64,000 nucleotides of DNA, taken from assembly GCF_000093025.1 (NCBI RefSeq), contig NC_014207.1:806001-870000 (forward strand), read 5' to 3'. The notes beneath the pieces were generated by a model. The model had not been told where the DNA came from and ran no database searches. It was given only the letters and a program-made list of their open reading frames with translations. The translations under genes were made by a program, and so were the position numbers. This DNA is from Methylotenera versatilis 301 (GTDB lineage: Bacteria > Pseudomonadota > Gammaproteobacteria > Burkholderiales > Methylophilaceae). How positions within the stretch are numbered: position 1 is the stretch's first letter; each line of letters begins with the position of its first letter. This document shows positions 53,484 to 62,739 of this stretch, piece by piece.

Positions 53484-54359
53484 ATGGAATCTTCAAATAA
53501 TTATTTAATTAATAACAATAGCCAGACCGATGATCATATCCGTATTGGTGATGCGTTAATTGCACATGCGAAATTGAAACAGCACGATGTTGAACGTGTG
53601 CTTGAGCTGCAAAAAAGTAAGAATATGCTATTTGGAGATGCTGCAATAGCACTTGGTTTAATCAAAGATAGCGACCTCAAAAAAGTATTATCTAAACAGT
53701 TTAACTATCCATATGTAAATGAAGGCGGTCTGCCTCTGAGTAAAACTTTGGTCGCTGCACATGCTCCATTTAGCGAAGAGGTTGAGGAATTAAGAAGGTT
53801 AAGAAGTCAATTGCTCATATGTTGGTTTGATTTAGGGTACAAAACCTTAGCGGTCACTTCAGCAAGCCCCGAAGATGGTGCGAGCCGCGTTGCAGCTAAT
53901 TTGGCCATAGTATTTTCACAGCTCAATAAAAAGACACTGTTAATTGATGCAAATTTACGTAAGTCAGTTCAAAACAAATTATTCAATGTAGAAACAAAGC
54001 TTGGGTTATCTAATATTTTAGCCAATAAGCAGGGGAGTTATGAGTTGTCTCGTCAACCTGATTTTCCTAACTTATCAATCTTATCTGCAGGTACAGAGGT
54101 TCCAAATCCACAAGAGTTGTTAAGCCAGGATGGCTTGGCCGAATTAATCTTAAATTTAGAAAAAGTCTACGACATTATTTTATTTGATACCACACCAATG
54201 AATTTAGGCTCGGATGCATTGACCATCGTTTCAAAAGCTAAAGGTGCAATCATCGTTGCCCGCAAAGATCACACATTAGCAACAGAAGTTCAATATTTGC
54301 ATAAACAATTGAACCTAACTGGCGCCAAAGTTATTGGCAGTGTAATTCAGGAGTTTTAA
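53484..54359 (+). CDS. epsG: EpsG-type bacterial tyrosine kinase-like protein, Walker A lysine absent
   Basis: A 291-residue cytoplasmic protein. Residues about 20-85 form a small helical GspE_N/MshEN-like domain (IGDALIAHAKLKQHDVERVL). The P-loop region follows (residues about 120-270): TSASPEDGASRVAANLAIVF where BY-kinases have GKT/GKS or GRS before xxAANLA, so the phosphate-binding Lys/Arg is Ala. Walker A' LLIDANLRKS and Walker B IILFDTTPM are kept. No tyrosine cluster is at the C-terminus. In the family this protein phosphorylates and regulates the chain-length co-polymerase; ATP binding here may be weak or lost. Confidence 0.88.
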   Translation: MESSNNYLINNNSQTDDHIRIGDALIAHAKLKQHDVERVLELQKSKNMLFGDAAIALGLIKDSDLKKVLSKQFNYPYVNEGGLPLSKTLVAAHAPFSEEVEELRRLRSQLLICWFDLGYKTLAVTSASPEDGASRVAANLAIVFSQLNKKTLLIDANLRKSVQNKLFNVETKLGLSNILANKQGSYELSRQPDFPNLSILSAGTEVPNPQELLSQDGLAELILNLEKVYDIILFDTTPMNLGSDALTIVSKAKGAIIVARKDHTLATEVQYLHKQLNLTGAKVIGSVIQEF

Positions 54360-55271
54360 GTGTTAAATCCTAGTGAGAATTTTAGACAAGCTAGTTTTTT
54401 GAAACTGACAAATCATATTTTAAGATGGTTACCAGTCATTGTTGGCTTGTTAATACTTTACACGCCAACGGTTCAGTTTCTTTCTGATAATTTGTGGAAT
54501 ACAGAAGATCAAGCGCACGGACCAATCATTCTGTTCGTAGTTTTTTATTTATTCTGGCAAAAGCGGCAAGTTTTTTTACAGGAAAAGAATGATTTCAAAC
54601 CTATTTTAGGTGGAACATTGTTATTGCTTGGCCTGCTAATGTATGCCGTGGGGCATTCACAAGAAATATTATTATTTGAAATTGGCTCTCTTGTTCCGAT
54701 ACTCACTGGTGTGACTTTGCTCACATTAGGAGTAAGTAGCTTTAATCAATTGTGGTTTGCTATTTTCTTCACAATATTCATGATTCCTTTACCGAGTGTC
54801 GTAGTAGACCTATTAACTAATCCATTAAAACAATATATCTCGCTGCTTGCAGAGGTTATTTTGTATCAATTGGGTTATCCAATAGCACGAAGCGGAGTCA
54901 CCATTTCAATTGGATATTATCAATTATTAGTAGCTAACGCATGTTCAGGCTTGCATTCAATGTTTTCGTTATCAGCATTGGGTTTTTTATATTTGTATTT
55001 AATGCAATATAAAAACTGGTCACGTAATTTATTGATTATCGCCAGCATTCTGCCTATAGCTTTTCTGGCTAACCTAATTCGCGTCATCACGCTAATATTG
55101 GTGACTTACTACTATGGCGATGAGGTTGGGCAGGGTTTCGTGCATAAATTTGCTGGAATGCTTTTGTTTGCAACTTCATTAATGTTCATCTTCTTGTTTG
55201 ATAGCGTGATAGGCAAGCTGTCATTTTTTAAAGACAAGCAATCCGCTCAAACTGTTTCTAACTCAATATGA
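54360..55271 (+). CDS. xrtB: Exosortase B
   Basis: A 303-residue inner-membrane cysteine protease-like transpeptidase that recognises PEP-CTERM tails. It has eight or so hydrophobic helices. The catalytic triad can be read: Cys in VANACSGLHSMFSL (near residue 198), Arg in LANLIRVITL (near 240) and His in GFVHKFAGMLLF (near 262). EDQAHGPIILFVVFYLFWQK near the N-terminus is typical. GTG start immediately after the epsG stop. Its expected substrates in this window are the proteins at 13315, 26679 and 48993. Confidence 0.94.
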   Translation: MLNPSENFRQASFLKLTNHILRWLPVIVGLLILYTPTVQFLSDNLWNTEDQAHGPIILFVVFYLFWQKRQVFLQEKNDFKPILGGTLLLLGLLMYAVGHSQEILLFEIGSLVPILTGVTLLTLGVSSFNQLWFAIFFTIFMIPLPSVVVDLLTNPLKQYISLLAEVILYQLGYPIARSGVTISIGYYQLLVANACSGLHSMFSLSALGFLYLYLMQYKNWSRNLLIIASILPIAFLANLIRVITLILVTYYYGDEVGQGFVHKFAGMLLFATSLMFIFLFDSVIGKLSFFKDKQSAQTVSNSI

Positions 55272-55960
55272 AAAAAACTATTTCCATACGGCATTTAGTG
55301 ATCGGGTTATCAATGTTATGCACGGCTGGTTTAGCTGTGGCAATGAAACCCACCATTATTTTCGCAGATCAATATGAAAAAATAAATTTAGAAACAATTG
55401 TGCCTAAGCAATTTCATGGTTGGAGAATGGAGGAAATGACTTCACATCTCGTTAATCCTGAAGAGCAGGCTGCAGTCAACAAAGTATATTCACAAACATT
55501 ATCACGTAGTTATGTGAATGAGCAGGGTGAAAGGGTCATGCTTTCAATCGCGTATGGAAAAGATCAGAGTGACAGTGTGGGTGTACATTTACCTGAAGGT
55601 TGTTATGGCGGGCAAGGCTTTTCTGTTAGAGATAGCATTAAAGTCATATTCAAAACAAATTTCGGTAATATTCCAGCGGCAAGATTGGTGGCAACAAAGG
55701 GTGGAAGAGTCGAGCCTATTACCTATTGGTTAACCGTGGGTGAAAAAGCGGTATATGGCGGATGGGATATGAAGAAGATAAAACTTCAATATGCCCTCAA
55801 TGGTGTTGTGCCAGATGGATTGCTTATGCGCGTTTCTAGCATTACGCCAGACGTAGCTTATGGCTATGCCTTGCAAACGCGCTTTACTGACGAGTTGCTC
55901 ACTTCATTGTCACCCAGTCAGCGTATACGCTTGATGGGTAATAACGCCACGCAAAGCTAG
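55268..55960 (+). CDS. epsI: EpsI family protein
   Basis: A 230-residue protein overlapping xrtB by 4 bp (ATGA), with an N-terminal signal anchor (HLVIGLSMLCTAGLAVAMKP) and a periplasmic EpsI domain with SVGVHLPEGCYGGQGFSV, where the His, Pro-Glu and Cys are the family hallmark. It is always linked to exosortases, often fused to them, and its precise role in exopolysaccharide/PEP-CTERM processing is unresolved. Confidence 0.92.
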   Translation: MKKTISIRHLVIGLSMLCTAGLAVAMKPTIIFADQYEKINLETIVPKQFHGWRMEEMTSHLVNPEEQAAVNKVYSQTLSRSYVNEQGERVMLSIAYGKDQSDSVGVHLPEGCYGGQGFSVRDSIKVIFKTNFGNIPAARLVATKGGRVEPITYWLTVGEKAVYGGWDMKKIKLQYALNGVVPDGLLMRVSSITPDVAYGYALQTRFTDELLTSLSPSQRIRLMGNNATQS

Positions 55961-55988
55961 TTTTAATAATCGTAAAAAGTAGCTTCAA

Positions 55989-58595
55989 ATGGTGAACTCC
56001 CCTTATTCAAAAGAAAGTGTTCGTCTAGGCATTTTGCATTACTTGTTAGGCCGAGGGTTAGCGGGCTTGGCTGGTTTTGCGACAGTGATATTGCTCGTGC
56101 GCTATATGGATGTGCAAAGCTACGCTGGATTCACTGCGCTAACGGGATTAATTGCAATGTCTGGCGTTTTTGCAGGTTTAGGCTTAGAGCGGGCAGTTTC
56201 AAGGTATGTGCCTGAAGCTCGGCTAGAGCGTAGCGCTAGTGAGCTTGGAAGTTTTATTTGGCGGATTTCGCTGGTGAGGCTAAGTGCAGCACTCTTTGTT
56301 TGTTTGATATTTTATATAGGTTGGGGGCAAGTTTTACGCATATTTCCAGATGTGCACCTCGTGCAGTTTCCTGTTGCTCTCGTATGTTTTGTAGTTGCAG
56401 AAACATTATTTCAGCATTTTTCTTCAGTGTTGCAGGCACTGATTAAACAGAAAGCTCTGACTCGAATCTTAATAGTTCAGTGGGGAGGGCGTTTAGCTAT
56501 GATTGCATGGGTGATGTCGGCTCATGCAATCATTAGCTTAGAAGAGTCCTTATGGATAATGGCAGTACCAGAAATGATTGGAGTTCTATTCTTTGTCATG
56601 TTGTTAATGAAGGATTTAAACGAGTTAAAACATGAAGAAAAGTTAACTAATTCAGCTAAATCTGCTGAGAACTGGCCTGACTGGAAAGAAATTTCTAAAA
56701 TGGCTGGGCATAATTACGGATTCACACTTCTAGCCGCGCCTCCTCAAGGATATTTCATGAAAATGTTGGCGGCAATATTTTTACCAACGCAAATGGTCGC
56801 CGCCTATGGTTTCTTTATAAGCATAGCTGAAAGAGCAAGGCAATATATCCCGCTTCATCTGCTGTACAACTTAATTGAACCAGTCATGATAGGTAGCTAT
56901 TTGCAAAATCGTGATTTCGCGACATTGAATAAACGTTGTCAGCTACTTTATAAATCTAATTTAGTATTGCTGATACCCCTTTTGGCATGGATTGCCGCAG
57001 CAGGTGTTTTTATTATTGCCACGTTAACAGGTGGTAAGTATCAAGAATATGTATGGCTTCTAATCGTTGTGATGCTGCAACTTACCGTGGGTAGCCACGT
57101 AGTGCTATTGCAACTGATATTAAATTCGGTAGGCTCCAGTGTATTGCTGGTTCGGGCAGGAATCGTTGCATTATTAGGGATGGCGGCTTTCTTGGCCGCT
57201 ACCATTTTCATTAACGTGCAGTTTTTAGTCGTTGCACCTTTAGTGTTTTCCCTAATCTGTAATACCTACATTATTCAGGCGTTAAAGCGCCAAGGATATC
57301 CCTACCAACTTTCATGGAAATTATTTTTTGGGGCCAGTATTTCAGGTTTTATTGCTTTTTTGACCACTTGGACACTAACAAACCAGAATTATTTCTTCAC
57401 ACATAACGCCTTAATCATATCAATTCTAAGCGGGGGCATCATTTTTTTGGTTTACTTGGGGGGATTGTATTTTCTCAATGCGGTACATGCAGATGAAATA
57501 GAGCTGGTTAAATCACTGCTCAAGAAAAAAAGTCTTGTCATAGATAAGCCGATTGAAGTCAATATCATCTCTCATCTGCAAACTGAAGCACGTCAAGTGC
57601 TTGATAAGCTCATTCCAAAAGATGCACATGTTATTTTGTTGGATTACCCTAACAATACAAATGTAGGTGACAGCTTAATATGGCTAGGTGAAATTGCTTA
57701 CTTAGAAAGTCGTGGCTTAACACCCGCTTATGTATGTGATGTGAAAAATTATAGCGAAGCTAATATTCGAAAAATTATCAATGATAATAGCCTGATCTTA
57801 ATGCATGGTGGTGGTAATTTTGGCACTATATGGACTGAAATACATAACTTTAGGTTACAGGTGTTACGTGATTTTCCAAACATACCTATAGTGCAACTTC
57901 CTCAGACGATACACTTTAATGATGAAGCTAAGACTAAGGAAATGGCTGATGCAATTGCCACGCAAGGCAATTACACTTTGCTGGCACGCAGTCAGCCAAG
58001 TTATGATTTTGCACAGGGAAATTTTTCAGCAAAAATTCATTTGTGCCCAGATATGGCATTTTTCATAGGTGCTATTCACACTCAAAACACCCCTGAATTT
58101 GATAGATTTGTACTCGCTAGAACAGACCATGAGAAATCTGGAGATAGATTTGTTGAGTCAGTTCGTGCAATTAAAAGTAAAAATACATATGAAATTGCGG
58201 ACTGGCTAAATGCCTCTTGGCAAGAACGCTTGTTGCATCGAGTAGAAATCCATACTTTAAGCTTAAGAAGTAAGATAGATCCTAATAACCAAGTCCTCTT
58301 CTATTTATGGAATAAGTTGTCACAATTAAGATTAAAACGAGGTATAGCTTTATTAACAAGAGGTCGAGTTGTTATCACGGATAGGTTACATGCTCATGTA
58401 CTTAGTATTTTGCTTAATAAGCCTCATGTCTTGCTGGATAACAGTTACGGGAAAATTGGAAATTTCTATAAAACCTGGACACATACCCACTCCCTAACAA
58501 GGTTCGTCACAGATTTAACAAACCTTCATTTGCTGGCAGATGAGTTTGATATGTCTTTAAATACAAAAAAAAACAGTAGTGGCAGCGGTGTATGA
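55989..58595 (+). CDS. Wzx-type flippase fused to a polysaccharide pyruvyl transferase domain
   Basis: An 868-residue protein with two parts. Residues 1-500 are a MATE-like polysaccharide exporter (about 12-14 hydrophobic helices, starting GRGLAGLAGFATVILLVRYM). Residues about 530-855 are a cytoplasmic-type polysaccharide pyruvyl transferase: VILLDYPNNTNVGDSLIWLG, SLILMHGGGNFGTIWTEIHN, IVQLPQTIHF and VVITDRLHAHVLSILLNKPH, the conserved C-terminal HxH region. The enzyme part would transfer pyruvate from phosphoenolpyruvate to a sugar of the lipid-linked unit; the membrane part flips it. One uninterrupted frame without stop or shift supports a genuine fusion. Overlaps the next gene by 4 bp. Confidence 0.9.
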   Translation: MVNSPYSKESVRLGILHYLLGRGLAGLAGFATVILLVRYMDVQSYAGFTALTGLIAMSGVFAGLGLERAVSRYVPEARLERSASELGSFIWRISLVRLSAALFVCLIFYIGWGQVLRIFPDVHLVQFPVALVCFVVAETLFQHFSSVLQALIKQKALTRILIVQWGGRLAMIAWVMSAHAIISLEESLWIMAVPEMIGVLFFVMLLMKDLNELKHEEKLTNSAKSAENWPDWKEISKMAGHNYGFTLLAAPPQGYFMKMLAAIFLPTQMVAAYGFFISIAERARQYIPLHLLYNLIEPVMIGSYLQNRDFATLNKRCQLLYKSNLVLLIPLLAWIAAAGVFIIATLTGGKYQEYVWLLIVVMLQLTVGSHVVLLQLILNSVGSSVLLVRAGIVALLGMAAFLAATIFINVQFLVVAPLVFSLICNTYIIQALKRQGYPYQLSWKLFFGASISGFIAFLTTWTLTNQNYFFTHNALIISILSGGIIFLVYLGGLYFLNAVHADEIELVKSLLKKKSLVIDKPIEVNIISHLQTEARQVLDKLIPKDAHVILLDYPNNTNVGDSLIWLGEIAYLESRGLTPAYVCDVKNYSEANIRKIINDNSLILMHGGGNFGTIWTEIHNFRLQVLRDFPNIPIVQLPQTIHFNDEAKTKEMADAIATQGNYTLLARSQPSYDFAQGNFSAKIHLCPDMAFFIGAIHTQNTPEFDRFVLARTDHEKSGDRFVESVRAIKSKNTYEIADWLNASWQERLLHRVEIHTLSLRSKIDPNNQVLFYLWNKLSQLRLKRGIALLTRGRVVITDRLHAHVLSILLNKPHVLLDNSYGKIGNFYKTWTHTHSLTRFVTDLTNLHLLADEFDMSLNTKKNSSGSGV

Positions 58596-59752
58596 GGGGC
58601 GAACTGCTGCAGCACTGCGTTGTGATTACATGCTTTGATTGTAACCAACCTGGTTTCTTAGATTTTTCTTATCGAATTAACTCATTAGCAAAAGAGTATC
58701 GTTTAACTATTGTGAGCCAAGCTGATATTACTCAACCTGAGTTGCTTTTAGCGCAGGCGAAGTATCAAGTTATTTCTATAGGCAATGGAAAGTTAGGCTG
58801 GCTTAGTTATTTATTAAAGTGTGGATGGCTCATACGTCAACAGAAGCCAGATATTGTGGTATTGCTGCATTCAGCTGCAGCACCTATTGCATTGTTAACA
58901 GCTTCGATTCCAACTTGTTTGTATTGGAATGAGCATCCAACTAATCTCATTCATTTGCCCACAAAGTTTTCACCAATACGACGCATGATTACAGAGCTAT
59001 TGCATAAGTTAATTTTCTTTGGTGCGAAAAATGCTAATTTAATTATGCCTATTGGGGAAGACCATCAAATAGATCTATGTCTACATAGAGTTGATCAGAA
59101 TAAAATAAAAATGATTTATATGGGCGTGTCCGAAAGATTCTTGGTAAAAAGGACAATTAATGAATATGGCATGAAGCTTCCGCTTCGGTTGATTTATGTC
59201 GGAACGGTCAGTGTGCAGCGTGGGCGGGATGTCATGCTTGATGCAATGGCAATTTTAGCTAAAGAGCATGCTGAAGTGCATTTAACAATCATAGGTGCAA
59301 ATGAAGAGCAGCTTATATTTTGTGAGCAACGTATACAGCATTTGAAGATTAAAGATTATGTGACGGTTTTAGGCCGTATCTCAGGAGAACAAGTACCTAA
59401 CTATTTGCAGCAAGCGGATATCGGTATTTGCCTCTGGGAAAAAAATCCTTGGTATGAGTTTAATCCACCAACTAAGCTATTTGAATACTTAACTGCTGGT
59501 CTACCTGTTTTAGCGAGCAATATACGTACTCATACAAGATATATTCAAGATTGGAATAATGGCCTCATTTTTGAGTATGACAAAACTTCTCTAGCAAAAG
59601 CAATTTCAAGTTTGTATCAGCATCGAAATAGAATTCAATCTTTAAAGCATAATGCTAACGCGGCGGGTCTTCAATATTCTTGGAATAAGCTCGAGAAGGT
59701 ATTTTTGCAGTCGGTAAGAAGTCTACTGAGTAGCAAAGCGCTAAATAAATGA
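58592..59752 (+). CDS. Glycosyltransferase, GT4-like
   Basis: A 386-residue GT-B enzyme. Donor-domain features include PLRLIYVGTVSVQRGRDVML, VLGRISGEQVPNYLQQADIG and ICLWEKNPWYEFNPPTKLFE, then YLTAGLPVLASNIRTH. Acceptor-side motifs include IPTCLYWNEHPTNLIHLPTK. It probably adds one residue of the exopolysaccharide unit; sugar unknown. ATGA overlaps with both neighbours indicate tight translational coupling. Confidence 0.88.
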   Translation: MRGELLQHCVVITCFDCNQPGFLDFSYRINSLAKEYRLTIVSQADITQPELLLAQAKYQVISIGNGKLGWLSYLLKCGWLIRQQKPDIVVLLHSAAAPIALLTASIPTCLYWNEHPTNLIHLPTKFSPIRRMITELLHKLIFFGAKNANLIMPIGEDHQIDLCLHRVDQNKIKMIYMGVSERFLVKRTINEYGMKLPLRLIYVGTVSVQRGRDVMLDAMAILAKEHAEVHLTIIGANEEQLIFCEQRIQHLKIKDYVTVLGRISGEQVPNYLQQADIGICLWEKNPWYEFNPPTKLFEYLTAGLPVLASNIRTHTRYIQDWNNGLIFEYDKTSLAKAISSLYQHRNRIQSLKHNANAAGLQYSWNKLEKVFLQSVRSLLSSKALNK

Positions 59753-61242
59753 TGTTTGCAAGATCATCGCAAAGTATTTGGTTTAAGTTAATGTTTCTAA
59801 CGGTAGCAACATTACTGGCCTTATCGTTTTCATTGGTAGCGGTCACAGCCAATCCAATTTTTATTGGTTTAGCAGTAGGGCTGATATTGGGGATATTTCT
59901 ATTAGCTGATCCTAAAAAGACTATCTGGCTAGTGATTACCTTAGGTCTTGCTGCACCAGCTATTTTGGATATGGGAGGTCATGGCTTATCTCGCGTCTCA
60001 TGGGCAATCTCAATGATGGCCATTTTGCTGTGTATACCAAGCGTCTTACATTTATTCGATTTAAATTCCAAGGAGAAAAAACATATTCCGTTATTCATAT
60101 GGATGGCAGTTTTCTTTGTTATCTACGCGGTTGGCTCAACTGTGTTCAAAATGCATTCTATTGGTGAATTGTTCGGTGGATTTAAGCGTTACTTTCAAGC
60201 ATTTGGGCTCATGCTCGCCTTGGTGACCTTGGCAATCTCAAGAAAAGATATTAATAGTTGGCTTAAGCTGCTACTGACGATAGCCCTCTTACAATTGCCG
60301 TTTGCCTTATTTGAGAGATTTGTACTTGTTCCACTTCGCGGTGGTATGGCGGCAGGTGGACAAGCGACTGACGTCGTAGCAGGCACTATGGGTGCAAATT
60401 TACAGGGCGGTAGCCCAAACTCAATCATGGTTATTTTCATTGTGATTGCCTTTGTCTTTATTTTTTCGCGTTGGAAAGCGGGTTTAATCCCATTATCCAG
60501 AATGTTCTTGCTAAGTTTAATGTTGTTATTTCCACTATTCTTAGGCGAAACCAAGGTAGTGGTTGTGCTATTGCCATTAATGGGCTTAGTGCTATTGCGT
60601 AAAGATTTAGTACAAAATCCAGCAAAATATTTACCCGTATTATTTGGTCTTTTAGTTTTAACTGCACTTCTTGCTTATGTCTATGTTTACATCATGCTGG
60701 ATAGTAATTTTACTGAGGCTATGTTGGGAACTATCGCTTACAACGTAGATGATGTTGGGTATGGAACCTCTTTACTTAATCGCACAACAGTGATGAGTTT
60801 CTGGTGGGGCTTGCATGGCTGGCATGATCCAATATCATTTTTGTTTGGACATGGTTTAGGCAGTTCTTATGGTTCAGCGTTTGATGGCGGACATATAGCG
60901 CAAATGTATGTTAATTATGGAATTGGATTAACCACTATTTCCTCAATTTTGTGGGATTTGGGTTTAGTTGGATTAACTATATATGTCTCTATTTTTATTC
61001 TTACGTGGATTCAGATTAGTCGTTTATGGAAGCGTACTAGTAACCCATCAGTAAAAGCTGACTGCTTATCTATTCAAGTAGGTATTTCATTCACGCTCTT
61101 GTTCTTGTTTTATTCTGATAGCCAAGTGAATTTGCTAGTTCATGAAATTATTATTGCCGTGTTGTTGGGCTATGCCGCGTTCCTCATTCAAGAACATCGC
61201 AATGCATTAAATCAGTCTAAGGCACAAGCAATATTTGTATGA
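59749..61242 (+). CDS. O-antigen ligase/polymerase-like membrane protein 1
   Basis: A 497-residue protein with about twelve hydrophobic helices. The long loop and flanks typical of Wzy/WaaL-like proteins are visible: GGFKRYFQAFGLMLALVTLA, ATDVVAGTMGANLQGGSPNS, FLGETKVVVVLLPLMGLVLL and FLFGHGLGSSYGSAFDGG. It probably polymerises the exopolysaccharide units outside the inner membrane. The next gene is a clear paralogue. Overlaps 4 bp with both neighbours. Confidence 0.86.
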   Translation: MMFARSSQSIWFKLMFLTVATLLALSFSLVAVTANPIFIGLAVGLILGIFLLADPKKTIWLVITLGLAAPAILDMGGHGLSRVSWAISMMAILLCIPSVLHLFDLNSKEKKHIPLFIWMAVFFVIYAVGSTVFKMHSIGELFGGFKRYFQAFGLMLALVTLAISRKDINSWLKLLLTIALLQLPFALFERFVLVPLRGGMAAGGQATDVVAGTMGANLQGGSPNSIMVIFIVIAFVFIFSRWKAGLIPLSRMFLLSLMLLFPLFLGETKVVVVLLPLMGLVLLRKDLVQNPAKYLPVLFGLLVLTALLAYVYVYIMLDSNFTEAMLGTIAYNVDDVGYGTSLLNRTTVMSFWWGLHGWHDPISFLFGHGLGSSYGSAFDGGHIAQMYVNYGIGLTTISSILWDLGLVGLTIYVSIFILTWIQISRLWKRTSNPSVKADCLSIQVGISFTLLFLFYSDSQVNLLVHEIIIAVLLGYAAFLIQEHRNALNQSKAQAIFV

Positions 61243-62720
61243 CCTTAGCTAAAAAATATCAAACCAAATGGAGTAAGTTGTTTGTGTTTTTGGCAGCAAG
61301 TTTCTTGGCTTTTGTATTTGGTTTAATTGCCGTGACGAATAACCTAATCTTAATCGGATTGGCGATAGGCTTAGTCCTAGGCCTATTCTTATTATCTGCA
61401 CCTAAAAAAGCTATATGGCTTGTCATTAGTCTCGGCTTAGTCACGCCTGCATTACTTGACATGGCCGGTCCAGGGTATTCAAAAATCCTTTGGGCAATCT
61501 CTATGATGGCGCTATTGCTGTGGATACCTAGCATGCTCAATTTGTTTTCCATAAATGCTAGGTATAAGAAAAATATTCCTCATTTTGTTTGGATAGCAAT
61601 ATTGTTTGCTTGTTTCGCGCTTATCACAACGGTTTTTCAGTTACATACTTTTGGTGAAATGTTAGGAGGGTTCAAGCGCTATTTTCAGGCCTTTGGTTTG
61701 ATGCTTGCATTGGCAACACTGGCATTAACTAGAAAAGACATCAATCAATGGCTAAAGTTACTCTTAGGTATAGCTCTTATACAGTTACCTTTTGCGCTAT
61801 TTGAACGTTTAGTACTGGTGAAAGAACGAGGAGGTTTTGGTGAGTGGGGGGCGTCGGCTACCGATGTGGTTGCAGGCACTTTCGGTGCTAACTTACTCAC
61901 AGGAAGCCCCAACTCTATCATGGTGATATACATACTTACAGCCTGCGCATTTGTTGTATCGCGCTGGAAAGTAGATGCTATTCAAACCTCACGCATGTTG
62001 CTGCTAGTTAGCATTATATTACTACCCATATTTCTAGGCGAAACAAAGATAGTCATCATTATGTTTCCAATCATGGCAATCGGTTTGCTGCGAAAGGATA
62101 TTTGGCTGAACCCAACTAAATACTTGCCTATCATTTTAGGCATATTTATTTTTACGCTATTACTCGCGGTTTTTTATGTATATGTTCTACTCGCGAGCAA
62201 CTTCTCAGAGGCCTATACCGGGTCCATGAGTTATAACATTGGCAATGTAGGTTATGGTGAATATCTTTTAAATCGAACTACTGTGATGACTTTCTGGTGG
62301 AATTTGCATGGCGGTCATGATCCGCTGACTTTTTTGTTTGGGCATGGCCTTGGAAGCTCTTATGAATCTAGTGTGAATGCAGGACATATGGCGCAACTTT
62401 ATGTGAAATATGGCATTAATTTAACAACTGTATCCACCATTTTATGGGACTTAGGTATGGTTGGACTTTTTCTATATATCAGTATTTTTATTGTCATGTG
62501 GTTTCAAGTAGGGAAGGTTTGGCAACGCACAAGCAACGTGATAATTAAGGCGGATTGCCTAGCTATTCAGGTGGGCATAGCATTTACCATGCTGTTTATA
62601 TTTTATTCAGATAGCCAGGTAAATTTAATGGCGCATGAAATCATCGTTGCCTTATTAATCGGTTACGCAGCTTTTTTGTATCAAGAGCAGCACAAAGAGT
62701 TAACGGTTAGCTCTTTTTAA
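61239..62720 (+). CDS. O-antigen ligase/polymerase-like membrane protein 2 (tandem paralogue)
   Basis: A 493-residue paralogue of the preceding protein along its whole length: GGFKRYFQAFGLMLALATLA, ATDVVAGTFGANLLTGSPNS, FLGETKIVIIMFPIMAIGLL and FLFGHGLGSSYESSVNAGHM. The key loop residues are conserved in both copies, so neither looks dead. The N-terminal 100 residues and the RGG loop (KERGGFGEWGASATDV against PLRGGMAAGGQATDV) differ. The pair may be polymerase and ligase, or have different acceptor preference. Confidence 0.86.
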   Translation: MTLAKKYQTKWSKLFVFLAASFLAFVFGLIAVTNNLILIGLAIGLVLGLFLLSAPKKAIWLVISLGLVTPALLDMAGPGYSKILWAISMMALLLWIPSMLNLFSINARYKKNIPHFVWIAILFACFALITTVFQLHTFGEMLGGFKRYFQAFGLMLALATLALTRKDINQWLKLLLGIALIQLPFALFERLVLVKERGGFGEWGASATDVVAGTFGANLLTGSPNSIMVIYILTACAFVVSRWKVDAIQTSRMLLLVSIILLPIFLGETKIVIIMFPIMAIGLLRKDIWLNPTKYLPIILGIFIFTLLLAVFYVYVLLASNFSEAYTGSMSYNIGNVGYGEYLLNRTTVMTFWWNLHGGHDPLTFLFGHGLGSSYESSVNAGHMAQLYVKYGINLTTVSTILWDLGMVGLFLYISIFIVMWFQVGKVWQRTSNVIIKADCLAIQVGIAFTMLFIFYSDSQVNLMAHEIIVALLIGYAAFLYQEQHKELTVSSF

Positions 62721-62739
62721 ATTAGATTCATTACATTTT

